Assembly (NCBI RefSeq): GCF_003131205.1
Contig: NZ_QFFY01000002.1
Span: forward strand, 1-64,000
Direction of reading: 5' to 3'
Length of the DNA: 64,000 nucleotides
Source of the DNA: Occallatibacter savannae
GTDB lineage: Bacteria; Acidobacteriota; Terriglobia; Terriglobales; Acidobacteriaceae
This document shows positions 1 through 8,831 of the stretch, piece after piece. Both the position numbers and the translations under genes were made by a program. Below the pieces are notes generated by a model. It ran no database searches. It was not told the origin of the DNA and saw only the letters and a program-made list of their open reading frames with translations. How positions within the stretch are numbered: the stretch's first letter is position 1; each line of letters starts with the position of its first letter.

Positions 1-237
1 TTCGCTTCTCCGATACAGAGTGTCATTCCGACCGCAGCGTAGCGGAGTGGAGGAACCTGCAGTTGTTCTTCCCGTCGCAAACCAAATTCCTCAACTTCCG
101 AGTGGGCGTCGATAAGACAGTTGCGCTCAACAGTTCGCTTCTCCGATACAGAGCGTCATTCCGACCGGAGCGTAGCGGAGTGGAGGAACCGGCAGTTGTT
201 TTTTCCGTCGCAAACCAAATTCCTCAACTTCCGAGTG
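1..237. repeat. Two tandem copies of a 133-bp intergenic repeat
   Basis: The block starting at position 1 is repeated from 134 with a period of 133 bp. Both copies carry the string around 'GTCATTCCGACC', followed by 'AGCGTAGCGGAGTGGAGG', and end near 'CTCAACTTCCGAGTGG'. They differ at only a few positions. There is no convincing reading frame across them. The core resembles dispersed intergenic elements of acidobacterial genomes; that link is from general knowledge, not from a search. The first copy may continue beyond the window edge. Confidence 0.75.
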
Positions 238-289
238 GCCGGACCACTCTACCGTGACCACTTTTTAGCGAACAAAAAGATCACGAATC

Positions 290-724
290 TCAGTGAGGAC
301 GTGAGGACGTAGGGAAGAAATGTGTTGTCCCCGCAGTCGCGAATGTCGTACCGAAATGAGGCTCTTCACCCCGCTTCACGTAGGGGACAAAAAGGCTGAG
401 TGATTCGCCTGAGTAACGTTCCAGATTGAACCCTATGGCATCAGTCTTGATGCTGTCTCCGGGCGGAACCGTCAAACAGTCATAGCAAATTGCTGCGGCA
501 CGAATTTCGAGAGCGACGGCCTTTCTCTCAATCATTTCCGTCATCATGTTGATGAGAGTATGGGCGTCGGGAAACTCTTCACCCGAATCTGCAGCGATCC
601 ATCGGATCGTACCATCTGAATTCATCCATGCTCCAAATGGATGAAAGTCACCTTGTTTACGCAAGAGGGACTGTGCGAACGGGAGTAGGGAATCCACCAA
701 AGCCTGGAGGTCAGGATGTGCCAT
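290..724 (-). CDS. Hypothetical protein, 144 aa
   Basis: I do not recognise a characterised family. The protein starts MAHPDLQALVDSLLPFAQ and carries 'FHPFGAWMNSDGTI' near residues 28-41, which reads like a small soluble alpha/beta protein. The tail is Ser/Thr/His-rich and may be a read-through of degenerate sequence, because the end of the frame abuts the repeat at 1-237. There is no signal peptide or membrane segment. It is divergent from the broken membrane-protein gene at 925. Confidence 0.5.
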   Translation of the reverse strand: MAHPDLQALVDSLLPFAQSLLRKQGDFHPFGAWMNSDGTIRWIAADSGEEFPDAHTLINMMTEMIERKAVALEIRAAAICYDCLTVPPGDSIKTDAIGFNLERYSGESLSLFVPYVKRGEEPHFGTTFATAGTTHFFPTSSRPH

Positions 725-924
725 ATTCCTTTCTCCATGCTAATACCGTCGATCTGGACAGCCATGACTGGCGAGTTGCCGGCAACTCGAACCCTGGCGG
801 ATCTTGGATCGGTTTCGAGTCGCCCACAACATTCTCGGAATCAGCGGTAGACTTCTTGAAAGTCGAATCTTTTAGCGAGAACGACGTGGCGAAGGCACGA
901 ATAATAAACGAGGAAGACAGGCGA

Positions 925-1273
925 ATGCGCTTGCCAGTCTGGGGATATGTCGCAATCCCGGTCGGCGCTTTTGTACTCTTTGCCTTGTTTGATCACTTTG
1001 GCAAGTTGGTTCTTGCGCGTCCTACTGTTTTTTCTATTTCGATAATCATCATCGCGGTTGCAATGAGATGGAAGCTGAAGGGGCCACGCTTGGTTTTGGA
1101 TAACGATGGTTTCTCTCGCCGTACTTCACATCCCGCTGATTCTGTTTATTCCTTGGACAGCCAAATGGATACCAGTTCTCCTTATCATTCCAATCGGAAT
1201 CGCGGATTTGTACGCGATGCTCTGGGTCGTTTCCGTTGTCAGAAGAATCATGAAGCGACCTAAGATTGCTTAA
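925..1273 (+). pseudogene. Small four-helix membrane protein interrupted by a frameshift
   Basis: From ATG 925 (preceded by AGGAAGACAGG) the frame reads MRLPVWGYVAIPVGAFVLFA and two hydrophobic helices up to 'MRWKLKG'. At a run of four G's (1080-1083) this frame loses sense. One base less in the run would continue it as 'HAWFWITMVSLAVLHIPLIL', then 'WTAKWIPVLLIIPIGIADLY', ending at TAA 1271-1273. The restored product would be about 115 aa with four transmembrane segments. Either the gene is dead in this genome or the read has a one-base error. Its function is unknown. Confidence 0.6.
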
Positions 1274-1410
1274 CCTCATCCACCCTTGCGGATAAATCAC
1301 CGGCCACCATCGTTTTGAGAGCAAGAAGTTGCCAAGTACCCCATCGCCGACTACTCGGGAACAAGGCACCATCCAGAGCGGTGGAAGGGCTGAAGCCATA
1401 GAATCCTGAT

Positions 1411-2181
1411 GTGATCGCTGTTCATGACAACTCTGCATTTGAGTGGATTACGAGTGCTCGAACGGCCACTCCACATTCTGACGAAGTCCCTGCGACGAGC
1501 GGCGTGGAACTATCATGTGTATTACCGCTTCAGTTCGAGAGATACGCGAAAATCCTTCATAGACTCGATGGGCACTACGAGAACATTGACAACCCGCTCA
1601 GCAGCGAAGAGATCGCCATCCTCGGCTTGCCCGACTGTTCTATAGTCCGCGAACTGGTTATTCAGAAGCGCCGCTCCTCGGCCACATCGAGAATCTTTTG
1701 GAAGGAAGCAGCAAATGCTTTGGGAATTCCCTACGCGCCTCAGATCAAGCACAGATGGTTCTCGATCCGTTTAAAGCCGCATACAGAGTGCTGGCCAAGG
1801 TACATTTATGGGCCAGCAGGCGGAGCATTGGAAGCCGACGAATGCCGCGAACTCGTTTCCGTGCTGACGATGGCGACCGGAAAGCAAGAGTGCTACTTTC
1901 GCCTTGCGGAAATGCCATTCATCGCGACAGATCAAAACCTCCTCTTCACCGGCACGTTGAACGAGGTCGAAGATTTCTTCGTTAACGGCCAGTTCCAGTT
2001 CACGCCCGAATACTGGTGGTCACACGACCACTCGTGGTGTGTCTGCACGGACTACGACCTAGAGTTCACGCTCGTTGGTGGAACGTCAGCTCTCATCGAG
2101 CCATTACTGGAGAACAACGTGTTGGAATGCATCGAGGTCCCGTCTAATATCCGCGTAGACTACCTGACGCCTATTCCATAA
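1411..2181 (+). CDS. Hypothetical protein, 256 aa
   Basis: This is a soluble protein with no signal peptide or membrane segment and no motif I can name. The C-terminal half holds the striking strings 'WWSHDHSWCVCTDYDLEFTL' and 'GGTSALIEPLLENNVLECIEV', which look like a conserved beta-rich domain. The predicted start is a GTG without a clear Shine-Dalgarno, so the N-terminus is uncertain; the strongly coding-like part begins around residue 30. It stands alone, with a long gene-free stretch downstream. Confidence 0.6.
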   Translation: MIAVHDNSAFEWITSARTATPHSDEVPATSGVELSCVLPLQFERYAKILHRLDGHYENIDNPLSSEEIAILGLPDCSIVRELVIQKRRSSATSRIFWKEAANALGIPYAPQIKHRWFSIRLKPHTECWPRYIYGPAGGALEADECRELVSVLTMATGKQECYFRLAEMPFIATDQNLLFTGTLNEVEDFFVNGQFQFTPEYWWSHDHSWCVCTDYDLEFTLVGGTSALIEPLLENNVLECIEVPSNIRVDYLTPIP

Positions 2182-2896
2182 TGATCCACGGCGGACCTGT
2201 TCCGAGCGGATTACCGGCCAACCAGACACTGAGGTCAAAAACTTGCCCCTCTCCACAGGGGAGATGGCTGAAGCGCGCCCATTAGCCCCCTCACTGCTCT
2301 GGGATGATGCTGCTCTAGCATTCCATTAGCGGAAACATAACGTGGTACAGGTTGGGGGTATATCACTGTTTCCGGTGGGGGCATATCGTTACATCGAGTT
2401 GGGGGATTTGTTGTAATCCGCAGTTAAGGGTGGAGAACCAGTTGTAATGGTAAGCGGGCTTGTGGCTGACTGAACCACCGGATAGCTTTCGTGCAATCTT
2501 ACTTGCAGATTGCAAGATTGAGGGGAATGAGTGCGGGCATTACGTTGTAAGGGAATGGAGACAAGTTGTTGAGTTGCTGACTCGGGTCCAAATTGGCGGC
2601 CATCCCGGACCCTTGCAGCGTTCGTGTTTCGTTAGCGCGGAACTTGGGCAACGCACGAGAGAAGAATTGCCCTGTTTGCGATGGCTCTTGGATCAATACG
2701 GAGTGCTTGTGATCGCAGTGATTCGGATCGCGTGGCCCATCTGATCCTCGGTCCAGGTTCGAGTCACCGCCTAACCGGAAGTTACAACGCGCTGCAAGGG
2801 CCCAGAGGATCTCGACAGTCGATCTCAACTCTGCACGCCTTCGTCCCGCTTAGCCCACAAACTCCTCATCGCGCTCGCCCGGCAATCGCCGACTAC
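2182..2896. other. Gene-free stretch
   Basis: No frame here has coherent coding character. A small hairpin (CCCCT, six-base loop, AGGGG, around 2245-2262) lies shortly after the preceding gene but lacks a T-run. Nothing else is recognised. Confidence 0.4.
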
Positions 2897-3148
2897 CTAC
2901 CGCTCTCGCATGGTCATCCACCCGACATAGGCCAGAAACGAAATCGCCCCCAGCGAAAGCGCCCACCGCACCCAACCCGGCCACGCGCTCTGACGATGAA
3001 ACGACATCGGCAGGCAAATCAATGCCGCCGTCAGGCACACCAGCCGATACGAAAGCGCAACATCGGCCAGCCCCAGCACCGCAAAAGCGAGCCCAATGAA
3101 CCCAAGAATGTCCGCCCGGTTCGAGCCCGCCTTCTCTTGTTCTTCCAT
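2897..3148 (-). CDS. Small membrane protein, 83 aa
   Basis: From ATG 3148 the product begins MEEQEKAGSNRADILGFIG and has about three hydrophobic segments ('LGFIGLAFAVLGLADVALSY', 'LVCLTAALICLPMSF', 'WALSLGAISFLAYVGWM'). The frame stays open upstream to 3295, but that extension is Arg/Cys-rich and looks non-coding, so the internal Met is preferred although no good ribosome site precedes it. The family is unknown. It probably acts as a small inner-membrane protein. Confidence 0.5.
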   Translation of the reverse strand: MEEQEKAGSNRADILGFIGLAFAVLGLADVALSYRLVCLTAALICLPMSFHRQSAWPGWVRWALSLGAISFLAYVGWMTMRER

Positions 3149-3288
3149 CCGTGGCAATGCTGACACGCGACAAATGCGCCAACAATGCGACTTTCGCGTT
3201 ACAAAGGTAAGCCGGACAATAACTTGACCCGCGCTTCGCCCGCTCGGTACACACCTCCCTGTCTCACGAGAGGGGTTCACGTCACACC

Positions 3289-3620
3289 AAGTCAAGCCGC
3301 CAAGTACGTCCGAACAGACCTAAGTTGCTGATTCGAAGACTCTAGAAATTCGTGCCCGAGTTTGCAGTCTAATACGCTGATTTCGTCATACTTGAGATAT
3401 GAATCCACACTTCAACAGGTCGAAGCGGTCTCTTGCTCCCTTCCTCCTTCGTTCCCTTGGTTCTTTGGTCCCTTGGTCCCTGACGCTAACCCCTTTGTTT
3501 TCAAACACAATGTGGTTAACTTCAATGGTTAGATACACTTAGCGCCGGTGTCGTTCCGTAAGTCATAGAAAGTAGAGGTACTTTGTCACAAGGGATAGGG
3601 GAGGGGGAGGGGGTAGTCAC
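3289..3620 (+). repeat. About 300-bp dispersed repeat, copy 1 (inverted partner at 8832-9119)
   Basis: The stretch runs from 'AAGTCAAGCCGCCAAG' to 'GGGGAGGGGGAGGGGGTAGT'. The reverse complement of 8832-9119 matches it in order, including 'AGTTTGCAGTCTAATACGC', 'TTTCGTCATACTTGAGAT', 'TAGATACACTTAG' and the G-rich end. The copies differ by substitutions and indels, with this one longer. No open frame or transposase is present. It may be a non-autonomous element or a dispersed intergenic repeat. Confidence 0.8.
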
Positions 3621-3732
3621 TGGTGCTGCGCACCATGCGGAAACCTCACATTCTGAACTGGAAGTATCAACCACGAATCGGCAGCCGGCGGCGCGCTGCG
3701 CCCGCCCTCTCCTCGTCTACACTAGGTAAGCC

Positions 3733-5142
3733 ATGAATGCTGTTGTAGTTCGCGGCGAATGGGTCGGTCAGGTCATCGATGGAAGATACCCCCTCCTCGA
3801 GTGGCTCGGAGGATCCGCCGCATGCGGCGTCTTCCTCACCGAGCTCGATGGCCTGGGCTCCCAGAAAGCCGCCCTCAAACTCCTCCCGTCCTCGCCGCAG
3901 TCCGAAGATCGTCTCGCCGGTTGGGTCGCCGCTTCCAAACTCGCCCACCCCCACCTGGCTCGGATCCACCACTTCGGACGCACCGACGTCAGCGGGAACT
4001 CCTGCGTCTACCTGGTCTCCGACCTCGCCGAGGAATTGCTCTCGCAGATCATTCCCGAGCGTTCCCTCACCGGCGACGAAGCGCGACAAATGCTCGACCC
4101 CATTCTGAGCGCTTTGGACTACCTTCATAAGGCCGGCTACGTCCACGCACATCTCAAGCCATCCAACGTCCTCGTCGTTGAAAACGACATTCGGCTTTCC
4201 TCCGATGCGCTGGTCGCCATCGGTCACCCCATCTCGGATATCACCAACGACCTGCACAACGCTCCAGAGCTCGCCACCGGTCCTGCCGACCCCCGCTCCG
4301 ACATCTGGTCGCTTGGCGTCACCCTGGTCGAAGCTCTTACGCAGCAGCTCCCCATCTGGGACGCCGCTGCCGACGCCGAGCCTGTTGTGCCTGGGTCCAT
4401 CCCGGCACCCTTCGCCGAGATCGCGCGTCAGTGTCTCCAACCCGAGCCCGAACGCCGCTGCACCGTATCCGGTATTCGGTCTCTGCTCGAACCTCCCCAA
4501 AAGCCGGTCGCCGCACGGTCGACCCCGGCCGTACCACCCCCGGCCGCGACATCTGCTCAAAGCCGTATTCCCGACAAACCTCTGCCCGCGCGCATGCCCT
4601 TTCTTCCGCTTGTCATCGGCTTCCTGCTTCTCGTGGCGATCATCATCGGGCTGCGAATACATAGCCGCAAAGCAACAGCGACCGCTCCTCTTCAGCCTGA
4701 AACTGCGCATCAGGCTCCGCCTCGGGAACTCGAATCGAAGCCCGCTCAACCGGAAACGCAGGAAGCGTCGAGGCCCGCGCCGCAAACCGTGGCGCCCGCA
4801 CCCCCGGCCGGCACCGCACACGCGAGCTCTCGACCCTCCTCAGACGGTGAGGTCCTCACCCGCGACATTCCCAACGTTCCGCAGCGCGCCAGCAACACGA
4901 TTCACGGCACGGTGAGCGTTGCCATTCGCGTTGATGTCGATGCAGGCGGCGCAGTCAGCAGCGCCGAGTACGCAACGCGCGGCCCCAGCGCCTACTTTGC
5001 GCGCATCGCTCTCGAGTCTGCGCGCAAATGGAAATTCAAACCGCCGCAACAGGACGGCCGCGCGGTTCCCGCTTCCTGGCTGTTGCATTACAAGTTTCGC
5101 CGCGGCGGCGTTGATGTCACGCCGATTCAGACAAGACGCTAG
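3733..5142 (+). CDS. Membrane pseudokinase with C-terminal TonB-like domain
   Basis: The protein is 469 aa. Residues 1-255 follow the Ser/Thr kinase fold: a Gly-rich-loop-like start 'YPLLEWLGGSAACGVFL', an ATP-lysine-like 'AALKLL' and an 'SDIWSLGVTLVEALTQQLP' helix. The catalytic HRD motif is replaced by 'HAHLKPSNVLV' (no Asp) and no DFG is present, so it should be catalytically dead. A Pro/Ala linker leads to one transmembrane helix ('MPFLPLVIGFLLLVAIIIGL') and a second Pro-rich linker. The last ~90 residues look like a TonB C-terminal domain ('VSVAIRVDVDAGGAVSSAEY', then 'ALESARKWKFKPP'). The start is ATG after AGGTAAGCC. It probably works as a membrane-anchored binding or signalling scaffold. 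Confidence 0.8.
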   Translation: MNAVVVRGEWVGQVIDGRYPLLEWLGGSAACGVFLTELDGLGSQKAALKLLPSSPQSEDRLAGWVAASKLAHPHLARIHHFGRTDVSGNSCVYLVSDLAEELLSQIIPERSLTGDEARQMLDPILSALDYLHKAGYVHAHLKPSNVLVVENDIRLSSDALVAIGHPISDITNDLHNAPELATGPADPRSDIWSLGVTLVEALTQQLPIWDAAADAEPVVPGSIPAPFAEIARQCLQPEPERRCTVSGIRSLLEPPQKPVAARSTPAVPPPAATSAQSRIPDKPLPARMPFLPLVIGFLLLVAIIIGLRIHSRKATATAPLQPETAHQAPPRELESKPAQPETQEASRPAPQTVAPAPPAGTAHASSRPSSDGEVLTRDIPNVPQRASNTIHGTVSVAIRVDVDAGGAVSSAEYATRGPSAYFARIALESARKWKFKPPQQDGRAVPASWLLHYKFRRGGVDVTPIQTRR

Positions 5143-5205
5143 CAAAGAAGCAAACGGCAAGAACGGGAATAGTCGAAAGAGCAACCATAAGGTTGCTCTT
5201 CGGAA

Positions 5206-6126
5206 TCAGTCACCCGCGAGTTGCTCGAGCAGTGCATCGAAGTCCGCGATGTTCGCGTACTCGATGATCACGCGACCGCGACCGCTTTTGTCCTCGATGT
5301 GAACCTTGAGGCCGAGCGCGCGTTGCAGCCGCTCCGCCACCTCTTTCACGTTCGGGTCCACCTCGGGCTCTGGCTTCGCTTCCTTCTTGTTCTTCTCCGG
5401 GTTCAGCATTCCCTGAACAAGACTCTCAGTTTGGCGAACAGAAAGCGAAAGATTCGCGACTCGCTGAGCCGTCTTTTCCAAATCCGGATGGAACTTCAAT
5501 CCCATCAATGCTTTAGCATGACCAAAGCTCAACTGGCTCGTTTCCACGAGCTTCTGGATACTCTCCGGTAAACTCAACAATCTAAGATAGTTAGATACCG
5601 AAACGCGATCCTTTCCAGTTCGCGTCGCAATCTGTTCCTGCGTCATATGAAACTCGCGCGAAAGACGCTCGAACGCGCGCGCCTGCTCCATCGCATTCAG
5701 GTCCGCTCGTTGCAAGTTCTCGACGATTGTGATCTCGAGAGCCTGCTCATCGGAAACCTGCCGCAAAATGGCCGGAATCGTCTTCTTGCCGGCGAGCTTC
5801 GAGGCTCGCCAGCGGCGCTCGCCTGCAATGAGCTGAAATCGGCCGTTCGCCTGCGGCCGAACCAGGATCGGCTGCACGACACCGTTGGCGGTAATCGATG
5901 CTGCCAGTTCGGAGAGCTCTGCTTCATCGACATGCGTTCGAGTCTGGAATGGATTGCGATCGACGTCGTCGACTGGGATCTCGCGCGGCTTGCCGCTGTC
6001 CGTTTCCGCGGCGGGAGCTGGAGCTTGAACAGGCGCTGGAGGTGGAGTTTGCTGAACGCGAGGCAGTAGCGAATCCAGCCCTTTGCCGAGGGCGCGACGT
6101 TTGCTGTCAGCAGTTGCGGTGGTCAT
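5206..6126 (-). CDS. parB: Chromosome-partitioning protein ParB
   Basis: The product is 306 aa, normal for chromosomal ParB. The N-terminus 'RRALGKGLDSLLP' is typical of Spo0J/ParB. The CTP-binding domain has 'NPFQTRTHVDEAELSELAAS', 'GERRWRASKLAG' and 'ENLQRADLN'. A helix-turn-helix follows ('TQEQIATRTGKDRVSVSNYL') and a C-terminal dimerisation region ends the protein ('GRGRVIIEYANIADFDALLE'). ParB loads at parS, spreads by CTP switching and recruits ParA and SMC for origin segregation. It is transcribed after parA with a 76-bp gap, and three parS palindromes lie just upstream of parA at 7272-7386. Confidence 0.97.
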   Translation of the reverse strand: MTTATADSKRRALGKGLDSLLPRVQQTPPPAPVQAPAPAAETDSGKPREIPVDDVDRNPFQTRTHVDEAELSELAASITANGVVQPILVRPQANGRFQLIAGERRWRASKLAGKKTIPAILRQVSDEQALEITIVENLQRADLNAMEQARAFERLSREFHMTQEQIATRTGKDRVSVSNYLRLLSLPESIQKLVETSQLSFGHAKALMGLKFHPDLEKTAQRVANLSLSVRQTESLVQGMLNPEKNKKEAKPEPEVDPNVKEVAERLQRALGLKVHIEDKSGRGRVIIEYANIADFDALLEQLAGD

Positions 6127-6202
6127 TCAAGAGTACCTCGACATCAGTTTCGAAATAGAGCTATGGATCTAATTTGGTTCGGGCACGTGGTGCGCGTGCC
6201 GC

Positions 6203-7048
6203 TCAGGAGTAAGGCCAGAAGCGTACTTCGGTTTTGGTCTTGGATTTCGCTGCGACTTTCCGCTCGAGCGCCTTTGGGCTCTCGATTCGATTGCGGGCCA
6301 GGAATTCGCCGGCGAGTTCGAAGTAGGCTTCGGTGCCGCGGGAGCGAGAGTCGTAGAGGGCCACAGGCTTGCCGTGGCTAGGGGCTTCTGCCAACCGGAT
6401 GTTCCGGGGAATGACGGTGATGAACATGCGATCGCCGAAGTGCTGGCGAAGAGTCTCACGAACCTGCTGGGCAAGGTTGGTGCGATCGTCGTACATGGTC
6501 AGGAGGACGCCTTCGATCTGGATGTCGTGGTTGAAGGCGGCGCGAACTCGCTCGAGGGTCGAGATCAGCTCTGTGATTCCTTCGAGAGCGAAGTATTCGG
6601 CCTGCATGGGAACGATGAGGGCATTGGCGGCGACCAGGACGTTAAGGGTAAGGAGGTCGAGCGCAGGAGGGCAGTCGAGGATGACGAGATCGTATTTGTC
6701 TTTGACAGCGGCCAGGGCGTGCCGGAGGCGGACGGCGCGGTCTTCGGCGGTAGCAAGTTCTATGTTTGCGCCGGTCAGGTTTTTGGATCCCGGGAGAATA
6801 GAGAGATTTTCGACTGTGGTAGGCAGGATGACCTGTGCGGCATCGGAGTCGCCGACGAGGACGTCGTAGATGGAGTGGCGGTTGTCATCTCGGCCGATCC
6901 CGAGGCCGGAAGACGCATTTGCCTGAGGGTCGCAGTCGACGAGGAGGACTTTCAAGCCTTCCAGTGCGAGACAGGCGGAAAGATTGATAGCAGTGGTGGT
7001 TTTGCCGACTCCACCCTTCTGATTGACCACCCCTAAAATCTTTCCCAT
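6203..7048 (-). CDS. parA: Chromosome-partitioning ATPase ParA (Soj)
   Basis: The product is 281 aa. It starts [20 protein letters not shown], the deviant Walker A (KGGVGKT) of MinD/ParA ATPases, with '[16 protein letters not shown]' (A') and '[17 protein letters not shown]' (Walker B) following in order. ParA forms a nucleoid-bound ATP gradient that moves ParB-parS complexes. The C-terminal ~25 residues after '[12 protein letters not shown]' are a basic extension. It lies between rsmG and parB on the same strand, the usual bacterial order (rsmG-parA-parB), which supports a location near the replication origin. Confidence 0.97.
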   Translation of the reverse strand: MGKILGVVNQKGGVGKTTTAINLSACLALEGLKVLLVDCDPQANASSGLGIGRDDNRHSIYDVLVGDSDAAQVILPTTVENLSILPGSKNLTGANIELATAEDRAVRLRHALAAVKDKYDLVILDCPPALDLLTLNVLVAANALIVPMQAEYFALEGITELISTLERVRAAFNHDIQIEGVLLTMYDDRTNLAQQVRETLRQHFGDRMFITVIPRNIRLAEAPSHGKPVALYDSRSRGTEAYFELAGEFLARNRIESPKALERKVAAKSKTKTEVRFWPYS

Positions 7049-7271
7049 GGCTTTTCAGGTTAAAGGAAGGGGCCGTTTCTCTGCTTCTGTGCATCTGTGG
7101 AGAAACCGGAAAGGCTGTGGAAAGGTAAATTGGAGGGAGTTGGTCGGCGAGTAGATGTGGCGCGTTATGAGAGAGATATGCCACGGGGAAGCAGCGCGAA
7201 AAATTTAGAGGAACTGAAGGCAACCCAGTGGAAAACTGTGGTCCGCGGGTTGCGGCGCATTCATATGTGAG

Positions 7272-7287
7272 TGTTCCACGTGGAACA
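7272..7287. promoter_or_regulatory. parS site 1
   Basis: TGTTCCACGTGGAACA is a perfect 16-bp palindrome. It matches the canonical parS (TGTTTCACGTGAAACA) except for one symmetric pair of changes (T to C at position 5 and A to G at position 12). It lies 224 bp upstream of parA. Confidence 0.9.
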
Positions 7288-7334
7288 TTGCAATAGGTGC
7301 GGGGTGGTCAAATTATGTCATCGCACATGCGCGG

Positions 7335-7350
7335 CGTTCCACGTGGAACA
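7335..7350. promoter_or_regulatory. parS site 2
   Basis: CGTTCCACGTGGAACA: the inner 14 bp (7336-7349) are perfectly palindromic and identical to the other two sites; only the outermost left base differs. Confidence 0.9.
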
Positions 7351-7370
7351 TGTCTCGGTCAAACCTGAAA

Positions 7371-7386
7371 TGTTCCACGTGGAACA
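7371..7386. promoter_or_regulatory. parS site 3
   Basis: TGTTCCACGTGGAACA is identical to site 1 and ends 5 bp before the 3' end of rsmG. Three sites within 115 bp form a tight ParB loading cluster. Confidence 0.9.
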
Positions 7387-7391
7387 CTCAC

Positions 7392-8042
7392 CTAGATCGC
7401 ACTCGTCGTCGCTGCAGCCTGCGCCATCAGAAGAAGCCGCTGCTCTGAGCCGGGTAGATCAATCTGTATCCATTCGGGCTTGAGTACCGGTCCAGCCGCT
7501 TTCTGTACTTCTTCCATGCTGGTTCGAGTAGTAAGAGCAACCAGCCATCCACCGTTTTGCAGTAGACGGGCACCCGTCGCGGCCGCGATACTCATTCGAT
7601 CCACGGCCCGCAATGTCACGCAATCGAATTTTGCGGTGATAGTCTCCGCGCGGCATGCCAAGACCTTCGCGCCAATCCCGAGCGATCGCACGGCCTCGTG
7701 AAGAAAAGCCGCCTTTTTGGTCTGCGATTCCACAAGCATGACCGCAATCTCCGGCCTGCAGATCGAGATCGGGATGCCGGGGAAACCGGCTCCACTCCCG
7801 AGATCTAGAAGCGAATGTACTTCCTGCGGGACCGCCCGAGCGCACGCGATGCATTCGACGAAGTGTGTCCGCAAGATCTCCGCCCGACTGCGAACCGCCG
7901 TCAGATTCATGCGCGCATTCCACTTCATCAGAAGATCGAGATAGCTGTTGAACTGAACTTCCTCAGCTGCAGAAAGCGGGGCGAGGCCCAATGTTCCGAG
8001 CAGCGCATTCAGGCCAAAAAGTGAGTGGTGCTGTTCGTTCAC
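7392..8042 (-). CDS. rsmG: 16S rRNA (guanine-527-N7)-methyltransferase RsmG
   Basis: RsmG (GidB) methylates N7 of G527 in 16S rRNA. The SAM-binding motif 'LLDLGSGAGFPGIPISICRP' and the downstream 'VESQTKKAAFLHEAVRSLG' and 'CRAETI' are diagnostic. I place the start at GTG 8042, which overlaps the TGA of the upstream gene as GTGA, giving 216 aa. The frame is open to 8081, but that would extend 43 bp into the neighbour. The gene is translationally coupled to the glutamine amidotransferase gene and ends against parS site 3. Confidence 0.93.
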   Translation of the reverse strand: MNEQHHSLFGLNALLGTLGLAPLSAAEEVQFNSYLDLLMKWNARMNLTAVRSRAEILRTHFVECIACARAVPQEVHSLLDLGSGAGFPGIPISICRPEIAVMLVESQTKKAAFLHEAVRSLGIGAKVLACRAETITAKFDCVTLRAVDRMSIAAATGARLLQNGGWLVALTTRTSMEEVQKAAGPVLKPEWIQIDLPGSEQRLLLMAQAAATTSAI

Positions 8043-8791
8043 CGAGCGGCCTCTGCAACGGTTGATGGCGCTGGCTGCCACCGAGATGCGGCGTCGACGA
8101 AAGACTTGAAAATGGCACGAGATAATGGCTTAGCGGCGAATGTGCGCTCTGGATGCCATTGAACCCCGAGCACGAACTGGCCTAAAGCGTCGATCTCGAC
8201 AGCTTCAATCACACCATCCTCACCTGAAACTGCACTCGCCGTAAGCCTGTCGCCCAGTCGAGCGATCGCCTGGTGATGGCTGGAATTCACGAAGTCGGTT
8301 GCTTCACCTTTGTCGTTCAACAGCTGCAACATGGAACCTTCCTCGATCTGGATCAGGTGAGCATCGATCACATCGCGCCCGGGCGCATGGTCGACCGAAC
8401 TTACGGCAGGAAGGTGTTGGATGAGCGTGCCGTTGAGCCAGACATTCAGTGTCTGCATACCGTGGCAGATTGCGAGGATGGGCTTGTGAAGATTAAACGC
8501 GTCCTGAAGCAACAGCTCATCGACAGCAGCACGCTCCGGATCTGAGGGGCCACACTCTGGAATGCGAGAGTCGCCGTAGCGTTCCGGATCTACGTCGAAT
8601 CGACTTCCGGGTAGCAACACTCCCTGAGTGCCTGCCAGCAGTTGAGCGACGCGGTCCTGCCGCTCGTGGAGGGGAACCAGAGTTGGTATGGCGCCACATG
8701 CCTGCAGTGCCGCAATATAGGGCGGCAGCGAACGGGTGTTGTATTCCGGGTCCCTTGATGTGGGCTCAGGTATGGCTATACGAATCGGCAT
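8039..8791 (-). CDS. Gamma-glutamyl-gamma-aminobutyrate hydrolase-like class I glutamine amidotransferase (peptidase C26)
   Basis: The 250-aa protein shows the PuuD-type order: start 'MPIRIAIPEPTSRDPEYN', 'GVLLPGSRFDVDPERYG' (oxyanion region), the nucleophile elbow 'ILAICHGMQTLNVWLNGTLI' with the catalytic Cys, and the His-Glu pair in 'VLGVQWHPERTFA'. The family cleaves gamma-glutamyl amides such as gamma-glutamyl-GABA. The elbow reads CHG rather than the CRG common in this family. It is upstream of rsmG in the same operon, with a 4-bp overlap. Confidence 0.85.
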   Translation of the reverse strand: MPIRIAIPEPTSRDPEYNTRSLPPYIAALQACGAIPTLVPLHERQDRVAQLLAGTQGVLLPGSRFDVDPERYGDSRIPECGPSDPERAAVDELLLQDAFNLHKPILAICHGMQTLNVWLNGTLIQHLPAVSSVDHAPGRDVIDAHLIQIEEGSMLQLLNDKGEATDFVNSSHHQAIARLGDRLTASAVSGEDGVIEAVEIDALGQFVLGVQWHPERTFAAKPLSRAIFKSFVDAASRWQPAPSTVAEAAR

Positions 8792-8831
8792 TGATCAATC
8801 TTACAAGCGGTCGGGAAGTTGAAACGCGAAG

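Noticed and set aside
2460..2744. 94-codon plus-strand frame
   Set aside because: A frame of similar length runs on the opposite strand and neither looks like protein.
4178..4915. Long frame on the plus strand inside the pseudokinase gene
   Set aside because: Ser/Arg/Pro-rich shadow in another frame of a clearly coding gene.
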